Source of the DNA: an uncultured Mobiluncus sp.
Lineage (GTDB): Bacteria; Actinomycetota; Actinomycetes; Actinomycetales; Actinomycetaceae
NCBI RefSeq assembly: GCF_947254095.1
Contig: NZ_CAMYBV010000001.1
Coordinates: forward strand, 62,001-126,000
DNA: 64,000 nt
Reading direction: 5' to 3'
This document shows, piece by piece, positions 50,519-58,427 of this stretch; within the stretch, counting starts at the first letter, position 1, and every line of letters starts with the position of its first letter. Under the pieces are notes generated by a model. The model had not been told where the DNA came from and searched no databases. It saw only the letters and a program-made list of their open reading frames with translations. Position numbers and translations under genes: made by a program.

Positions 50519-51829
50519 TCAGCGCTGATCGACCGGGATAGCCGTGGCGTCCCTAATCGTGAACTCGCCCTTCCACATGGTGTACCGCGCCTGACCGGGC
50601 AGTTCCATGCCCAGGTAGGGGGTATTCGTAGACAGGGAATGCTGCGTGTCCAGGTCAATAGTGCGGCGCGTGGATGGATCCCACAAGGTCAGGTTCGCCG
50701 GTTTGCCGGTGACGATGCCCTGGCCCTGTTCCTTGACCCGCCCGATGTGGGCCGGCGCGGTGGACATGACTCGTGCCACGTCCTCCCACGTGAACTTGCC
50801 GGAATCGACCATGACTTTCTGAACCACCGGCAGAGCGGTTTCCAAACCAATCATGCCGAAAGCCCCGGCTTGCCACTCGCAGTCTTTTTCCTCCAAAGGA
50901 TGGGGCGCGTGGTCGGTGCCGATACAGTCAATAGTGCCGTCCATCAGGCCGGCCACCACGGCTTCGGTGTCCGCAGCAGTACGCAGCGGCGGGTTGACCT
51001 TGTAGCGCGGGTCGTAGGTCTTGGCCATGTCTTCGGTCAGCAAGATGTGGTGCGGGGTGGCTTCGGCAGTCACGGCAATGCCGCGGCTCTTGGCCCATCG
51101 CACAATGTCTACCGAGCCCGCGGTGGACACGTGACAGATATGTACGCGTGAACCCACGTGGGAAGCCAACTGAATATCGCGCAAGATGATGGCTTCCTCT
51201 GCCACCGCCGGCCATCCGGTCATCCCCATTTCAGCCGACAACGGAGACTCATTCATCTGCGCGCCTTCCGTCAGGCGCGGGTCTTGAGCGTGCTGAGCGA
51301 CCACCCCGTCGAAGGTCTTTACGTATTCCAGAGCACGGCGCATCAATACCGGGTCGGAAACGCATTTTCCGTCGTCAGAAAACACCGTGACGTGCGCGTC
51401 CGAACGGTTCATGGACCCCAAGTCGGCCAGATGTTCACCTTGCAGACCGGCGGAAACGGCACCGACCGGGCACACTTGTACCCAGCCCGCGAGGTTCCCC
51501 AAGTGCACGACCTGCTCGACGATACCGGCGTTGTCCTGGACGGGAGTGGTGTTGGCCATCGCGTGAACACAGGTATAACCGCCGTAAGCCGCTGAAAGCG
51601 TGCCGGAAGCAACCGTTTCCGCGTCCTCACCGCCGGGTTCGCGCAGGTGAGTGTGCATATCAACCAGGCCCGGCAAAGCCACCAAGCCGTTGCCATCGAT
51701 GGTCGTGGCACCGGCAGAAACAGCATCCGCCGCATTCGCGCCTACACCCGCAAAAATGCCGTCCTTGACAGCAATGTCAGCCCCCTGACCGTTCGGCAGG
51801 GTTACGTTCTTAATCAAATATTCCTTCAC
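50519..51829 (-). CDS. pyrC: Dihydroorotase
   Basis: Zinc amidohydrolase that closes carbamoyl-aspartate to dihydroorotate. The 436-residue class I enzyme has the metal-binding H59 and H61 in DMHTHLREPGGEDAETV, SDDGKCVSDP, HICHVSTAG and the late Asp of CIGTDHAPH. Length is typical of gram-positive PyrC. Its ATG overlaps the pyrB stop by 4 bases, so it is coupled to pyrB. Confidence 0.96.
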   Translation of the reverse strand: MKEYLIKNVTLPNGQGADIAVKDGIFAGVGANAADAVSAGATTIDGNGLVALPGLVDMHTHLREPGGEDAETVASGTLSAAYGGYTCVHAMANTTPVQDNAGIVEQVVHLGNLAGWVQVCPVGAVSAGLQGEHLADLGSMNRSDAHVTVFSDDGKCVSDPVLMRRALEYVKTFDGVVAQHAQDPRLTEGAQMNESPLSAEMGMTGWPAVAEEAIILRDIQLASHVGSRVHICHVSTAGSVDIVRWAKSRGIAVTAEATPHHILLTEDMAKTYDPRYKVNPPLRTAADTEAVVAGLMDGTIDCIGTDHAPHPLEEKDCEWQAGAFGMIGLETALPVVQKVMVDSGKFTWEDVARVMSTAPAHIGRVKEQGQGIVTGKPANLTLWDPSTRRTIDLDTQHSLSTNTPYLGMELPGQARYTMWKGEFTIRDATAIPVDQR

Positions 51830-52794
51830 AGCAGGCCTCCTTCCGGCGCGAGCAAAAGGTAGAGGGCAGCCATCCGGACACTCACGCCGTTTCCAACTTG
51901 TTCAACAATGACAGACTTTGCGGAATCTGCGGCTTGGGCGCAGATTTCCATACCGCGGTTCATCGGACCGGGGTGCATGATTACCGTGTGTTCGGGCAGG
52001 TTAGTGAAACGGGTGTTGTTCAAACCGTAAGCCCGGTGATATTCGACCACAGACGGGAAGTAACCCCCGCCGGCGGAGCTCATGCGCTCGCGCTGCACCC
52101 GCAGCATCATCACCGCATCAGGATTGGTAGCCAAGGCCACATCCAAGTCGTAGGACACGTCGCACTTCCAGTTTTCTACCCCAACCGGCATCAGGGTGGG
52201 CGGACCGACCAGGGTCACGTGGGCTCCCAAAGTCGACATCAAGTCCACGTTGGAGCGAGCGACACGAGAGTGCAGGATGTCTCCCACGATGACTACGTGG
52301 GCGCCATCGAGGTCTTTACCTGCGAGGTCGCCGCCGCTCAAACCGAGGTAGTGCCGGCGCAGTGTCATCGCGTCGAGCAAAGCCTGGGTGGGGTGTTGAT
52401 GTTCGCCGTCACCAGCGTTGAGGACGGGCACGTCAGACCAGCCTGCGTTAGCCAAACGGTAGGCCGCCCCGGAGGAGGAATGGCGGATAACAATGCCGTC
52501 AACGCGCATGGCCTGCAGGGTCAAGGCCGTATCTTTCAGGGATTCGCCTTTCGCAACCGAGGAACCTTTCGCAGAAAAATTGATGACGTCCGCGCTGAGG
52601 CGCTTGGCCGCGGTTTCAAAAGAAATCCGCGTCCGGGTGGAGTTCTCAAAAAAGAGGTTGACCACGGTTTTGCCGCGCAAGGTCGGCAGCTTTTTCACCT
52701 TTTGAGCCTGGGTCATCGCCATGGCTTCGGCAGTATCCAAAATTTTCAGGACATCTTCGTGGCTCAAATCAGCCGCAGAGAGCAAATGTCGCAT
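51826..52794 (-). CDS. pyrB: Aspartate carbamoyltransferase catalytic subunit
   Basis: Joins carbamoyl phosphate and aspartate. The 322-residue protein has the carbamoyl-phosphate loop FFENSTRTRISFE (S52-T-R-T-R), the H-P-T-Q-A-LLDAMTLRR motif and MHPGPMNRG. No regulatory subunit gene (pyrI) is present, as is normal with PyrR control. It follows pyrR by 5 bases and overlaps pyrC by 4. Confidence 0.97.
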   Translation of the reverse strand: MRHLLSAADLSHEDVLKILDTAEAMAMTQAQKVKKLPTLRGKTVVNLFFENSTRTRISFETAAKRLSADVINFSAKGSSVAKGESLKDTALTLQAMRVDGIVIRHSSSGAAYRLANAGWSDVPVLNAGDGEHQHPTQALLDAMTLRRHYLGLSGGDLAGKDLDGAHVVIVGDILHSRVARSNVDLMSTLGAHVTLVGPPTLMPVGVENWKCDVSYDLDVALATNPDAVMMLRVQRERMSSAGGGYFPSVVEYHRAYGLNNTRFTNLPEHTVIMHPGPMNRGMEICAQAADSAKSVIVEQVGNGVSVRMAALYLLLAPEGGLL

Positions 52795-52799
52795 GATTT

Positions 52800-53339
52800 T
52801 TATTCCTTCCCGTCTGCAATAATCACGGCATCTTCGCCGTCACTGTCTTGAAGTTTTACGAGTACCTGTTCCACCCGTGAAGTGGGCAGATTCTTTCCGA
52901 TGTAGTCAGCGCGAATCGGAAGTTCGCGGTGACCGCGGTCCACCAGCACGGCTAGCTGCACTTGGGCAGGGCGGCCGTGATCGTTCAACGCATCGAGCGC
53001 AGCCCGAATCGTGCGTCCGGAATAGAGCACATCGTCGACGAGGATGACCGTTTTACCGTCAATGCCGGTTTGGGGCATCACGGTGGGTTTCGGTACGCGT
53101 ATTGGTTGACGGGAAAGATCATCGCGGTACAGGGTGATGTCCAGGGTGCCAACCGGGACGTCTGTATCGGGATTATTTTCCTTTAAAAAATTCCCCAACC
53201 GATTGGCTAGCTCAACGCCACGGGTGGGGATTCCTAACAGAACGACATCTTCAAGACCCTGGTTTTTCTCCATAATCTCGAAGGCCAGTCGTTTCAGCGA
53301 ACGGGCAATGTCAGCACTGCCCAACACTGTTTTTTCCAT
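52800..53339 (-). CDS. pyrR: Pyrimidine operon regulator PyrR
   Basis: UMP-responsive RNA-binding regulator of the pyr operon, also a weak uracil phosphoribosyltransferase. The 179-residue protein has the PRPP motif VILVDDVLYSGRTIRAAL, an RNA-binding basic face (DDLSRQPIRVPKP) and VLVDRGHRELPI. The ATG at 53339 is chosen for AAAGGA six bases upstream; the 20 extra in-frame codons overlap the PyrR-binding hairpin. It is the first gene of the pyr unit and probably represses its own translation and that of the genes behind it. Confidence 0.95.
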   Translation of the reverse strand: MEKTVLGSADIARSLKRLAFEIMEKNQGLEDVVLLGIPTRGVELANRLGNFLKENNPDTDVPVGTLDITLYRDDLSRQPIRVPKPTVMPQTGIDGKTVILVDDVLYSGRTIRAALDALNDHGRPAQVQLAVLVDRGHRELPIRADYIGKNLPTSRVEQVLVKLQDSDGEDAVIIADGKE

Positions 53340-53344
53340 ATTTT

Positions 53345-53368
53345 TCCTTTCTGCCTCACGGGGCAAAA
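53345..53368 (-). promoter_or_regulatory. PyrR-binding hairpin next to the pyrR ribosome site
   Basis: On the minus strand TGCC and GGCA (53365-53362 and 53355-53352) close a loop CCGTGA, giving CCCGTGAGG, an exact match to the PyrR loop consensus CCnGnGAGG. The Shine-Dalgarno AAAGGA (53350-53345) begins one base after the final G that extends the stem. Bound PyrR would mask it, so control of translation start is likely; no terminator follows. Confidence 0.75.
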
Positions 53369-53539
53369 TTAAAGGTTTTATAGCGACTCCATAGTACACG
53401 TTTTTTTCTTTACCTCCGAATCCCCCGCCCGTGCCGGCGCAAATCGGGTCGGGAATGCTGGAACTCTCGGGAAAAAAGCAGAAACACGCGAAATTTTCAA
53501 CACCGAGCGTTTTCAGGCTAAACTCCTGGCAAAATCGCC

Positions 53540-53545
53540 GATAAT
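53540..53545 (+). promoter_or_regulatory. -10 box of the leaderless 72-residue gene
   Basis: GATAAT ends six bases before the ATG at 53552, with no Shine-Dalgarno. The -35 region is weak. Confidence 0.45.
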
Positions 53546-53551
53546 AAAGAC

Positions 53552-53770
53552 ATGGACGAAAAACGCGAGCTGTTAATGCAGCTTCTATTCGGCAACGAGG
53601 ACACGCCGGGGCTGAGCCAAGAGGTCACGCAACCCGACAACTCGCCAGAGGCCGCTGCTCGTTTCCAAAAGTGGGTCAAGGCACAACAGAAAGCCAAAAC
53701 CATCAACGAAACTCTGGACAACTCGGAAAAATCCGCAGATATCCTGCGCGAAATGATGAATCGAGATTAA
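53552..53770 (+). CDS. Small acidic helical protein, function unknown
   Basis: A 72-residue protein, hydrophilic and predicted mostly helical, with 13 Asp/Glu-rich positions and no membrane segment or cysteine. I do not recognise a family. Support for a real gene is the -10 box placed exactly for a leaderless start, the convergent placement against nusB (9 bases between stops) and the lack of a competing frame. The region between its start and pyrR is a divergent promoter zone of about 210 bases. It could be a small partner or regulator protein. Confidence 0.55.
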   Translation: MDEKRELLMQLLFGNEDTPGLSQEVTQPDNSPEAAARFQKWVKAQQKAKTINETLDNSEKSADILREMMNRD

Positions 53771-53779
53771 CTGCAGACT

Positions 53780-54355
53780 CTATTCCAGGGTGTCTAAATC
53801 AATCTGTTCCAAAACGCCGCCCGCTGCGGCCGTTTTTGCTGCGGTATCAAAGCTCTGCGGTACCGAAGACTCCAGTTTGGCAATCGCCTCGCCGCTCAAA
53901 GTTTGGTCGGACTCGGTTTTGCTCAACGCATCTTTCATATCGTTGATGGCTCCCAACAGACCGTTGATAAACTTCGGCGACTCGTCAGTAGAACGTTCCT
54001 CCGCGATTTGCATAGCGGCAGTGATGGCTACGGCTCCTTCCACATCGGGATTGAACAAAATCTCCCAAGCCGCGACCCGCATGATAGCCAGGTCCACCTC
54101 TGGCATCCGCTGCAGCGGCCACGCTTTTGAATATGTCGCCAAAGCCGCATCAATCCGCTCTAAATGCTCGGCCACACCCTCCAAAATTTCGACAGCATAG
54201 GCCGGCAGCGGGGTCTGCGCGGTAGTCTCGTCCTGACGTAGTTGCGCCAGAGAAAATATACCCTCGGGAGTGTCCCAGCCTCGCACATGCGCCTCATAAA
54301 GCACATCAACGGCCCGAACCCGCTCCCGCGTGCGCCGCGGCAATTTATGTCCCAC
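53780..54355 (-). CDS. nusB: Transcription antitermination factor NusB
   Basis: Binds boxA RNA with NusE (S10) during rRNA transcription. The 191-residue protein starts at GTG (GHKLPRRTRERVRAVDVLYEA), shows the helical NusB core with VDLAIMRVAAWEILFNPDV and FINGLLGAINDM, and carries an Ala/Ser-rich C-terminal extension of about 45 residues. The start is chosen for AGGGGG 8 bases upstream; 55 earlier in-frame codons lack support. It follows efp by 71 bases, the conserved efp-nusB order. Confidence 0.93.
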   Translation of the reverse strand: MGHKLPRRTRERVRAVDVLYEAHVRGWDTPEGIFSLAQLRQDETTAQTPLPAYAVEILEGVAEHLERIDAALATYSKAWPLQRMPEVDLAIMRVAAWEILFNPDVEGAVAITAAMQIAEERSTDESPKFINGLLGAINDMKDALSKTESDQTLSGEAIAKLESSVPQSFDTAAKTAAAGGVLEQIDLDTLE

Positions 54356-54426
54356 TGTCTCGTCCCCCTCGCAAAATGCGTAACGCGAGCCGGAAGCCTG
54401 CGCCCCGACTCGCGTCCACTGCAGTA

Positions 54427-54990
54427 TTAATCGGTAACCCGCGAGATGTATTCGCCGGTGCGGGTATCGACCTTCACCTTGTCGCCGATATTCAGGAACA
54501 GCGGCACTTGAATATCCCAACCCGTCTCGAGGGTGGCCGGCTTGGTGCCCGCATTGGAGCGGTCACCCTGCAAGCCCGGTTCCGTGTGCGAAATCTCTAA
54601 GACGACCGAGGCCGGCAGTTCGATGAACAAAACGTTGCCTTCGTTGAAAGCCAAGATGCATTTCTGGTTTTCCAGCAGGAAGTGCGCGGCATCCCCGACG
54701 ATTTCGGGAGTCACGTTGACCATTTCAAAGGTCTTTTCGTCCATGAACACGTAGTCGGTGCCGTCGTTGTAAGAGTAGGTCATGTCGCGGCGGTCCACAG
54801 TAGCGGTTTCAATCTTTAGTCCCGCGTTAAAGGTCCGGTCAACGATTTTGCCCGAAAGGATGTTTTTTATCTTGGTGCGCACGAAAGCCGGCCCCTTGCC
54901 GGGCTTCACATGTTGGAATTCGACAACCTGCCACAACTGGTTGTCAATCTTCATCACCAAGCCGTTTTTCAAATCATTAGTCGTTGCCAC
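54427..54990 (-). CDS. efp: Elongation factor P
   Basis: Relieves ribosome stalling at proline runs. The 187-residue protein has the KOW-like N domain with the loop HVKPGKGPAFVRTK, whose Lys between Gly residues faces the peptidyl centre, and two OB domains ending GDKVKVDTRTGEYISRV. No EpmA/EarP-type modification gene is nearby. The start is GTG with AAGGA six bases upstream. It is followed by nusB. Confidence 0.97.
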   Translation of the reverse strand: MATTNDLKNGLVMKIDNQLWQVVEFQHVKPGKGPAFVRTKIKNILSGKIVDRTFNAGLKIETATVDRRDMTYSYNDGTDYVFMDEKTFEMVNVTPEIVGDAAHFLLENQKCILAFNEGNVLFIELPASVVLEISHTEPGLQGDRSNAGTKPATLETGWDIQVPLFLNIGDKVKVDTRTGEYISRVTD

Positions 54991-55060
54991 GTTTCATCCT
55001 TCACAGTCTTAACAGTTAGCAAATCAGCTCAAACAGTCTACCGAAAAAGCGGGCCGTTGG

Positions 55061-55507
55061 CTAACTGCAGCCGTTTTCAGCGATAACTTTCAACAGCCGT
55101 TGCGCCAGTTCTGTGAAAGTCCCTTCGGCTCGAACCGTGTGGTCGGCGTGCGCTATCAAATCCTCCCGACGGTTTTGGGCCAGGCGGCGATAGGTCGCGC
55201 GCCAAGGCAGGCCGTTAGGGTCACTGAGTTTCTCCGGGTTTACGGCCTGCCACGACTGTTCCCAGGGTAAATCAAGGAAAACTACCGGATTCCCGTCCTG
55301 TCGAAAGTCCTCGACCAGGGCGGATGAACCGGTCTCGAGCACGTCAGAGGGCAACACAAAAATGGCGGGAGCACAACTCGGCGACCAGGTATCGAGGCCT
55401 GAACCGGAAGCCACGGGCAGACCAACGTCCGGTGAAATCGTCTGCGCCAACTGGCTCAGACGGGCTCCCGGCAGGGACACTAAAGCCAACGAACAGTGCA
55501 GTTTCAC
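55061..55507 (-). CDS. Degenerate shikimate-kinase-like protein (probable pseudoenzyme)
   Basis: The 148-residue protein aligns by eye with the kinase domain of AroKB upstream. It has a P-loop-like start (LALVSLPGARLSQLAQTI) in which the Gly-Lys-Ser of the true P-loop is lost, then IFVLPSDV where kinases have VSLGGG, a conserved NPVVFLDLPWE strand and the lid/C-terminal helix pattern YRRLAQNRREDLIAHADHTVRAEG. The shikimate-binding part (the DxD and the FRxLE helix) is deleted. It therefore should neither bind ATP nor shikimate normally. It overlaps the aroKB stop by 4 bases (ATGA), so it is translated with it. It may be a regulator or stabiliser of AroKB, or a decaying duplicate; the intact frame argues for use. 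Family assignment is by eye only. Confidence 0.55.
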   Translation of the reverse strand: MKLHCSLALVSLPGARLSQLAQTISPDVGLPVASGSGLDTWSPSCAPAIFVLPSDVLETGSSALVEDFRQDGNPVVFLDLPWEQSWQAVNPEKLSDPNGLPWRATYRRLAQNRREDLIAHADHTVRAEGTFTELAQRLLKVIAENGCS

Positions 55508-57114
55508 TGGGGAATTCCAGTCATTTGGGCAGCTTTAGCCAGAGCCGCAGAATCGGCGACGGGAACAACCACGGGTTTGCCCCAATCTTCCAGCAGGACG
55601 AACCGCAGCTGCCCGCCGCGAACTTTTTTATCGCTAAACATGATGGGTAACAGTTCCGCGAAAGTGTGGGTGGTATAGGTAGTGGGCAAGCCGACTGCTT
55701 CCAGTTGGTCACGCAGGCGCACGGCCAGATTTTCTGGCCCCCGCCCCAGCACTGCGGCCAGGTTTGCCGCAAACACCATCCCGATAGAAACCGCTAAACC
55801 GTGCGGGAAACGGTAGTTCTCTACCCGTTCTATGGCGTGTGCCAAAGTATGTCCGTAGTTCAAGTATTCCCGCTGGCCCGACTCATACAAATCGGCTGAA
55901 ACCACGTCGGATTTCACCGTGACGGCCCGGCGAATAATGTCTCGAAGCGAGGAGGAATCCGGGTCCAGCAGTGCCGACGCGTGATCCCGGGCAATGTCCA
56001 AAATCTGTTGGTCGCGGATAAACCCGCACTTCAGAGCCTCTGCCAGCCCCTCTCGCAGGTGGTCTGGCGAAAGGGTTCGCAAAGTCGTGAAATCCACCGC
56101 CACCCCGATAGGAGGATAAAACGCCCCGACCAAGTTTTTCCCGGTGCTCCAGTCAATGCCGGTCTTGCCTCCGATAGCAGCGTCAACCATCGCCAGCAAA
56201 GTCGTCGGCACCGTGATGAGGTCAATGCCACGCAACCAGGTCGCCGCTGCGAAACCTCCCAGGTCAGTGGTGGCTCCCCCGCCGAGAGCCACAATCGCAT
56301 CGCGGCGTTCCAGACCCGCGCTGGCGGCCGCCTCCCACACTTCGGAAAGCACCGGGAGCTGCTTCGCACCTTCTCCGTCAGGCAGCACTTTCACCGTGGT
56401 TTGTTTACCCAATGAATCCAAGTGCTGCGCCAAACTGTTCGCCGCCGGGGCTACCGCTGGCGCGCTGAGCAGCAAGACTTTTTTCGTGTGCGCCTTCATC
56501 AAGGCCGCGACCTGTGCGTTTAGGTCTTCACCAAAGCTCACGGCGTAGGGCTGGCCGGGGGTGGACACCCAGATACAGTCACCCTGGCGTTCTTCATAAG
56601 TAATGATTTCCCCAGCCAATTCGCTGCGTTTACACTGCGCATCGATAATGACCGTGGCGGTGCTTTCATAGATGTCTTTTCGCTCCCGATACAGCTCATG
56701 CATCCGTTCTCGCAGGTCTCCCGCCAACAGGGGACGAACTTGGGCGTCCTTTTTTTGGCCGGAGCGTTCGGAGCGTTGAATCTGGCGATTCACCAGGAAG
56801 TCCGGGTCCGCTTTCAGGTAGTAAACGGTGTGTTCGCTCAGTAGCTCGCGGGTCGGGGCGTAGGTCGGGGCGCCGCCTCCCAGGGAAACAATCCGGGCTG
56901 AGCCCCGCAGCGCGTCGCGAACCACCGTGTATTCGAGGGCGCGAAAGCCCTGTTCTCCGAGTTCTTTAAAGATCCAGGGGATGGATTGACCGAAACGCTG
57001 CTGAATTTCCAGGTCGGTATCAATCCAGGTGGTGTGCAAAATTTGAGCCAGAATCCCGGCAGTTTTCGATTTGCCCGAAGTGGGCAATCCCATCAGAACG
57101 ATTTTGCGCGTCAT
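55504..57114 (-). CDS. aroKB: Bifunctional shikimate kinase / 3-dehydroquinate synthase AroKB
   Basis: A fusion that performs steps 2 and 5 of the shikimate pathway. Residues 1-~175 are shikimate kinase with P-loop GLPTSGKSK (K15), D32 and D34 (IDTDLEI), R58 (FRALE) and the GGG of SLGGGAP; the lid has RPLL. Residues ~185-536 are dehydroquinate synthase with VALGGGATTDLGGF, GKTGIDWSTGKNLVGAFYPP, the GLAEALKCGFI segment and the metal-binding NYGHTLAHAIE. The ATG shares one base with the aroC stop. The fusion places two enzymes, separate in mycobacteria, on one chain; a similar AroKB exists in bifidobacteria. The kinase-like gene overlaps its end. Confidence 0.94.
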   Translation of the reverse strand: MTRKIVLMGLPTSGKSKTAGILAQILHTTWIDTDLEIQQRFGQSIPWIFKELGEQGFRALEYTVVRDALRGSARIVSLGGGAPTYAPTRELLSEHTVYYLKADPDFLVNRQIQRSERSGQKKDAQVRPLLAGDLRERMHELYRERKDIYESTATVIIDAQCKRSELAGEIITYEERQGDCIWVSTPGQPYAVSFGEDLNAQVAALMKAHTKKVLLLSAPAVAPAANSLAQHLDSLGKQTTVKVLPDGEGAKQLPVLSEVWEAAASAGLERRDAIVALGGGATTDLGGFAAATWLRGIDLITVPTTLLAMVDAAIGGKTGIDWSTGKNLVGAFYPPIGVAVDFTTLRTLSPDHLREGLAEALKCGFIRDQQILDIARDHASALLDPDSSSLRDIIRRAVTVKSDVVSADLYESGQREYLNYGHTLAHAIERVENYRFPHGLAVSIGMVFAANLAAVLGRGPENLAVRLRDQLEAVGLPTTYTTHTFAELLPIMFSDKKVRGGQLRFVLLEDWGKPVVVPVADSAALAKAAQMTGIPQ

Positions 57115-58358
57115 CAGAAAGTCGTCCTTTGCGTCACTTCATCGAGGTAGGCGCGCAAATTTCGCGAACATTCCGCCACCGAGTCCCCGCCTGTTTTTTC
57201 CAGTAGAGCGTCAGCCAACACCAGTGCTACCTCGGCTTGGGCGATGACGGCAGCCGGCACTACCGCGGTCGTATCCGAACGCTGGTGCAGCCCGGTCGCC
57301 ACGCTACCATCAGCCAAATCCAGGGTCGGCAGGGCGTGGGGAACGGTAGAGATAGGTTTCACAGCGGCGGAAACCACAATCGGATTGCCGTTAGACATCC
57401 CACCTTCGATGCCGCCCGCCAGGTTAGTAGGTCGCGTTACCGTTCCCAAGCCCGTGTTTGCGTCGGCTGGCTGGTCACCGCGGTACAGAGGGTCGTGGGC
57501 TTGACTGCCCGGCAGGGAGGCTTGCAGGAAAGCCGCGCCGATCTCCACCCCTTTTACGGCTTGAATAGAGACGAGGGCGGCGGCCAGACGCGCGTCCAGT
57601 CGGCGGGCTCGGCTCACGTGAGACCCTAAACCGATAGGCACCCCGTAGGCGATGACCTGGACTACTCCCCCTAAGGTATCGCCCGTGTGTTGCGCGTGGT
57701 CGATAGCCTGCACCATCTGTTCCGCCGTATGCGCATCCAGGCAACGTACCGGGTCATTGTCAAGATAATCCGCATCTTCCGGCTGCGGCATCGGCGCGTC
57801 CAGAGGAACCGAAACTGAACCGACGGAGGTCACATGAGACACTAAACGAATCCCCGCGACCTGATCCAACAACGCTTGTGCAAAAGCCCCCAGCGCCACT
57901 CTGGCGGCCGTTTCCCGAGCGGAGGAACGTTCCAACACGTTACGGGCATCGGTGAATCCGTACTTCATCATGCCGGCAAAGTCGGCGTGTCCCGGCCGCG
58001 GTTTCGTAAGCTGAAGATTTCGCGCCACTTCGCGCTCGTCGCCACGACCCGCGTCTCGCAGCAGCGCCTGACAAGGTACCGGGTCAGGGCTCATGACCGT
58101 CTGCCACTTAGGCCATTCTGTGTTTTTAATCTCGACAGCAATCGGGGAACCCAGCGTTTTGCCGTGGCGCAGCCCCGAAAGGATGGTCACTGCGTCTTGC
58201 TCGAAGTTTTGACGTGTTCCCCGGCCGTAGCCTTTTCGCCGCTGGGCCAGGGTTTGGGTCAGGGTATCGGTGGTGATTTCGATCCCTGCCGGCAGTCCAC
58301 TGAGTACGGCTATCAGGGCGGCGCCGTGTGATTCCCCGGCAGTGACACAATCCAACAT
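57114..58358 (-). CDS. aroC: Chorismate synthase
   Basis: FMN-dependent last step of the shikimate pathway, making chorismate. The 414-residue protein starts LDCVTAGESHGAALIAVLSG and contains RRKGYGRGTRQNFEQD, the GHADFAGMMKYG motif and RSSARETAARVALGA, then GGIEGGMSNGNPI and the FMN-linked RSDTTAVV. Length is in the usual range for actinobacteria. The ATG at 58358 places the start as in other family members; ten earlier in-frame codons lack support. It heads the aroC-aroKB unit. Confidence 0.96.
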   Translation of the reverse strand: MLDCVTAGESHGAALIAVLSGLPAGIEITTDTLTQTLAQRRKGYGRGTRQNFEQDAVTILSGLRHGKTLGSPIAVEIKNTEWPKWQTVMSPDPVPCQALLRDAGRGDEREVARNLQLTKPRPGHADFAGMMKYGFTDARNVLERSSARETAARVALGAFAQALLDQVAGIRLVSHVTSVGSVSVPLDAPMPQPEDADYLDNDPVRCLDAHTAEQMVQAIDHAQHTGDTLGGVVQVIAYGVPIGLGSHVSRARRLDARLAAALVSIQAVKGVEIGAAFLQASLPGSQAHDPLYRGDQPADANTGLGTVTRPTNLAGGIEGGMSNGNPIVVSAAVKPISTVPHALPTLDLADGSVATGLHQRSDTTAVVPAAVIAQAEVALVLADALLEKTGGDSVAECSRNLRAYLDEVTQRTTF

Positions 58359-58427
58359 GAGCTCATCTTGCCACATTTCGCCACACATCCCGAACCGGGT
58401 TACTCGGCCTGGACGGTGAGAAAGCGG

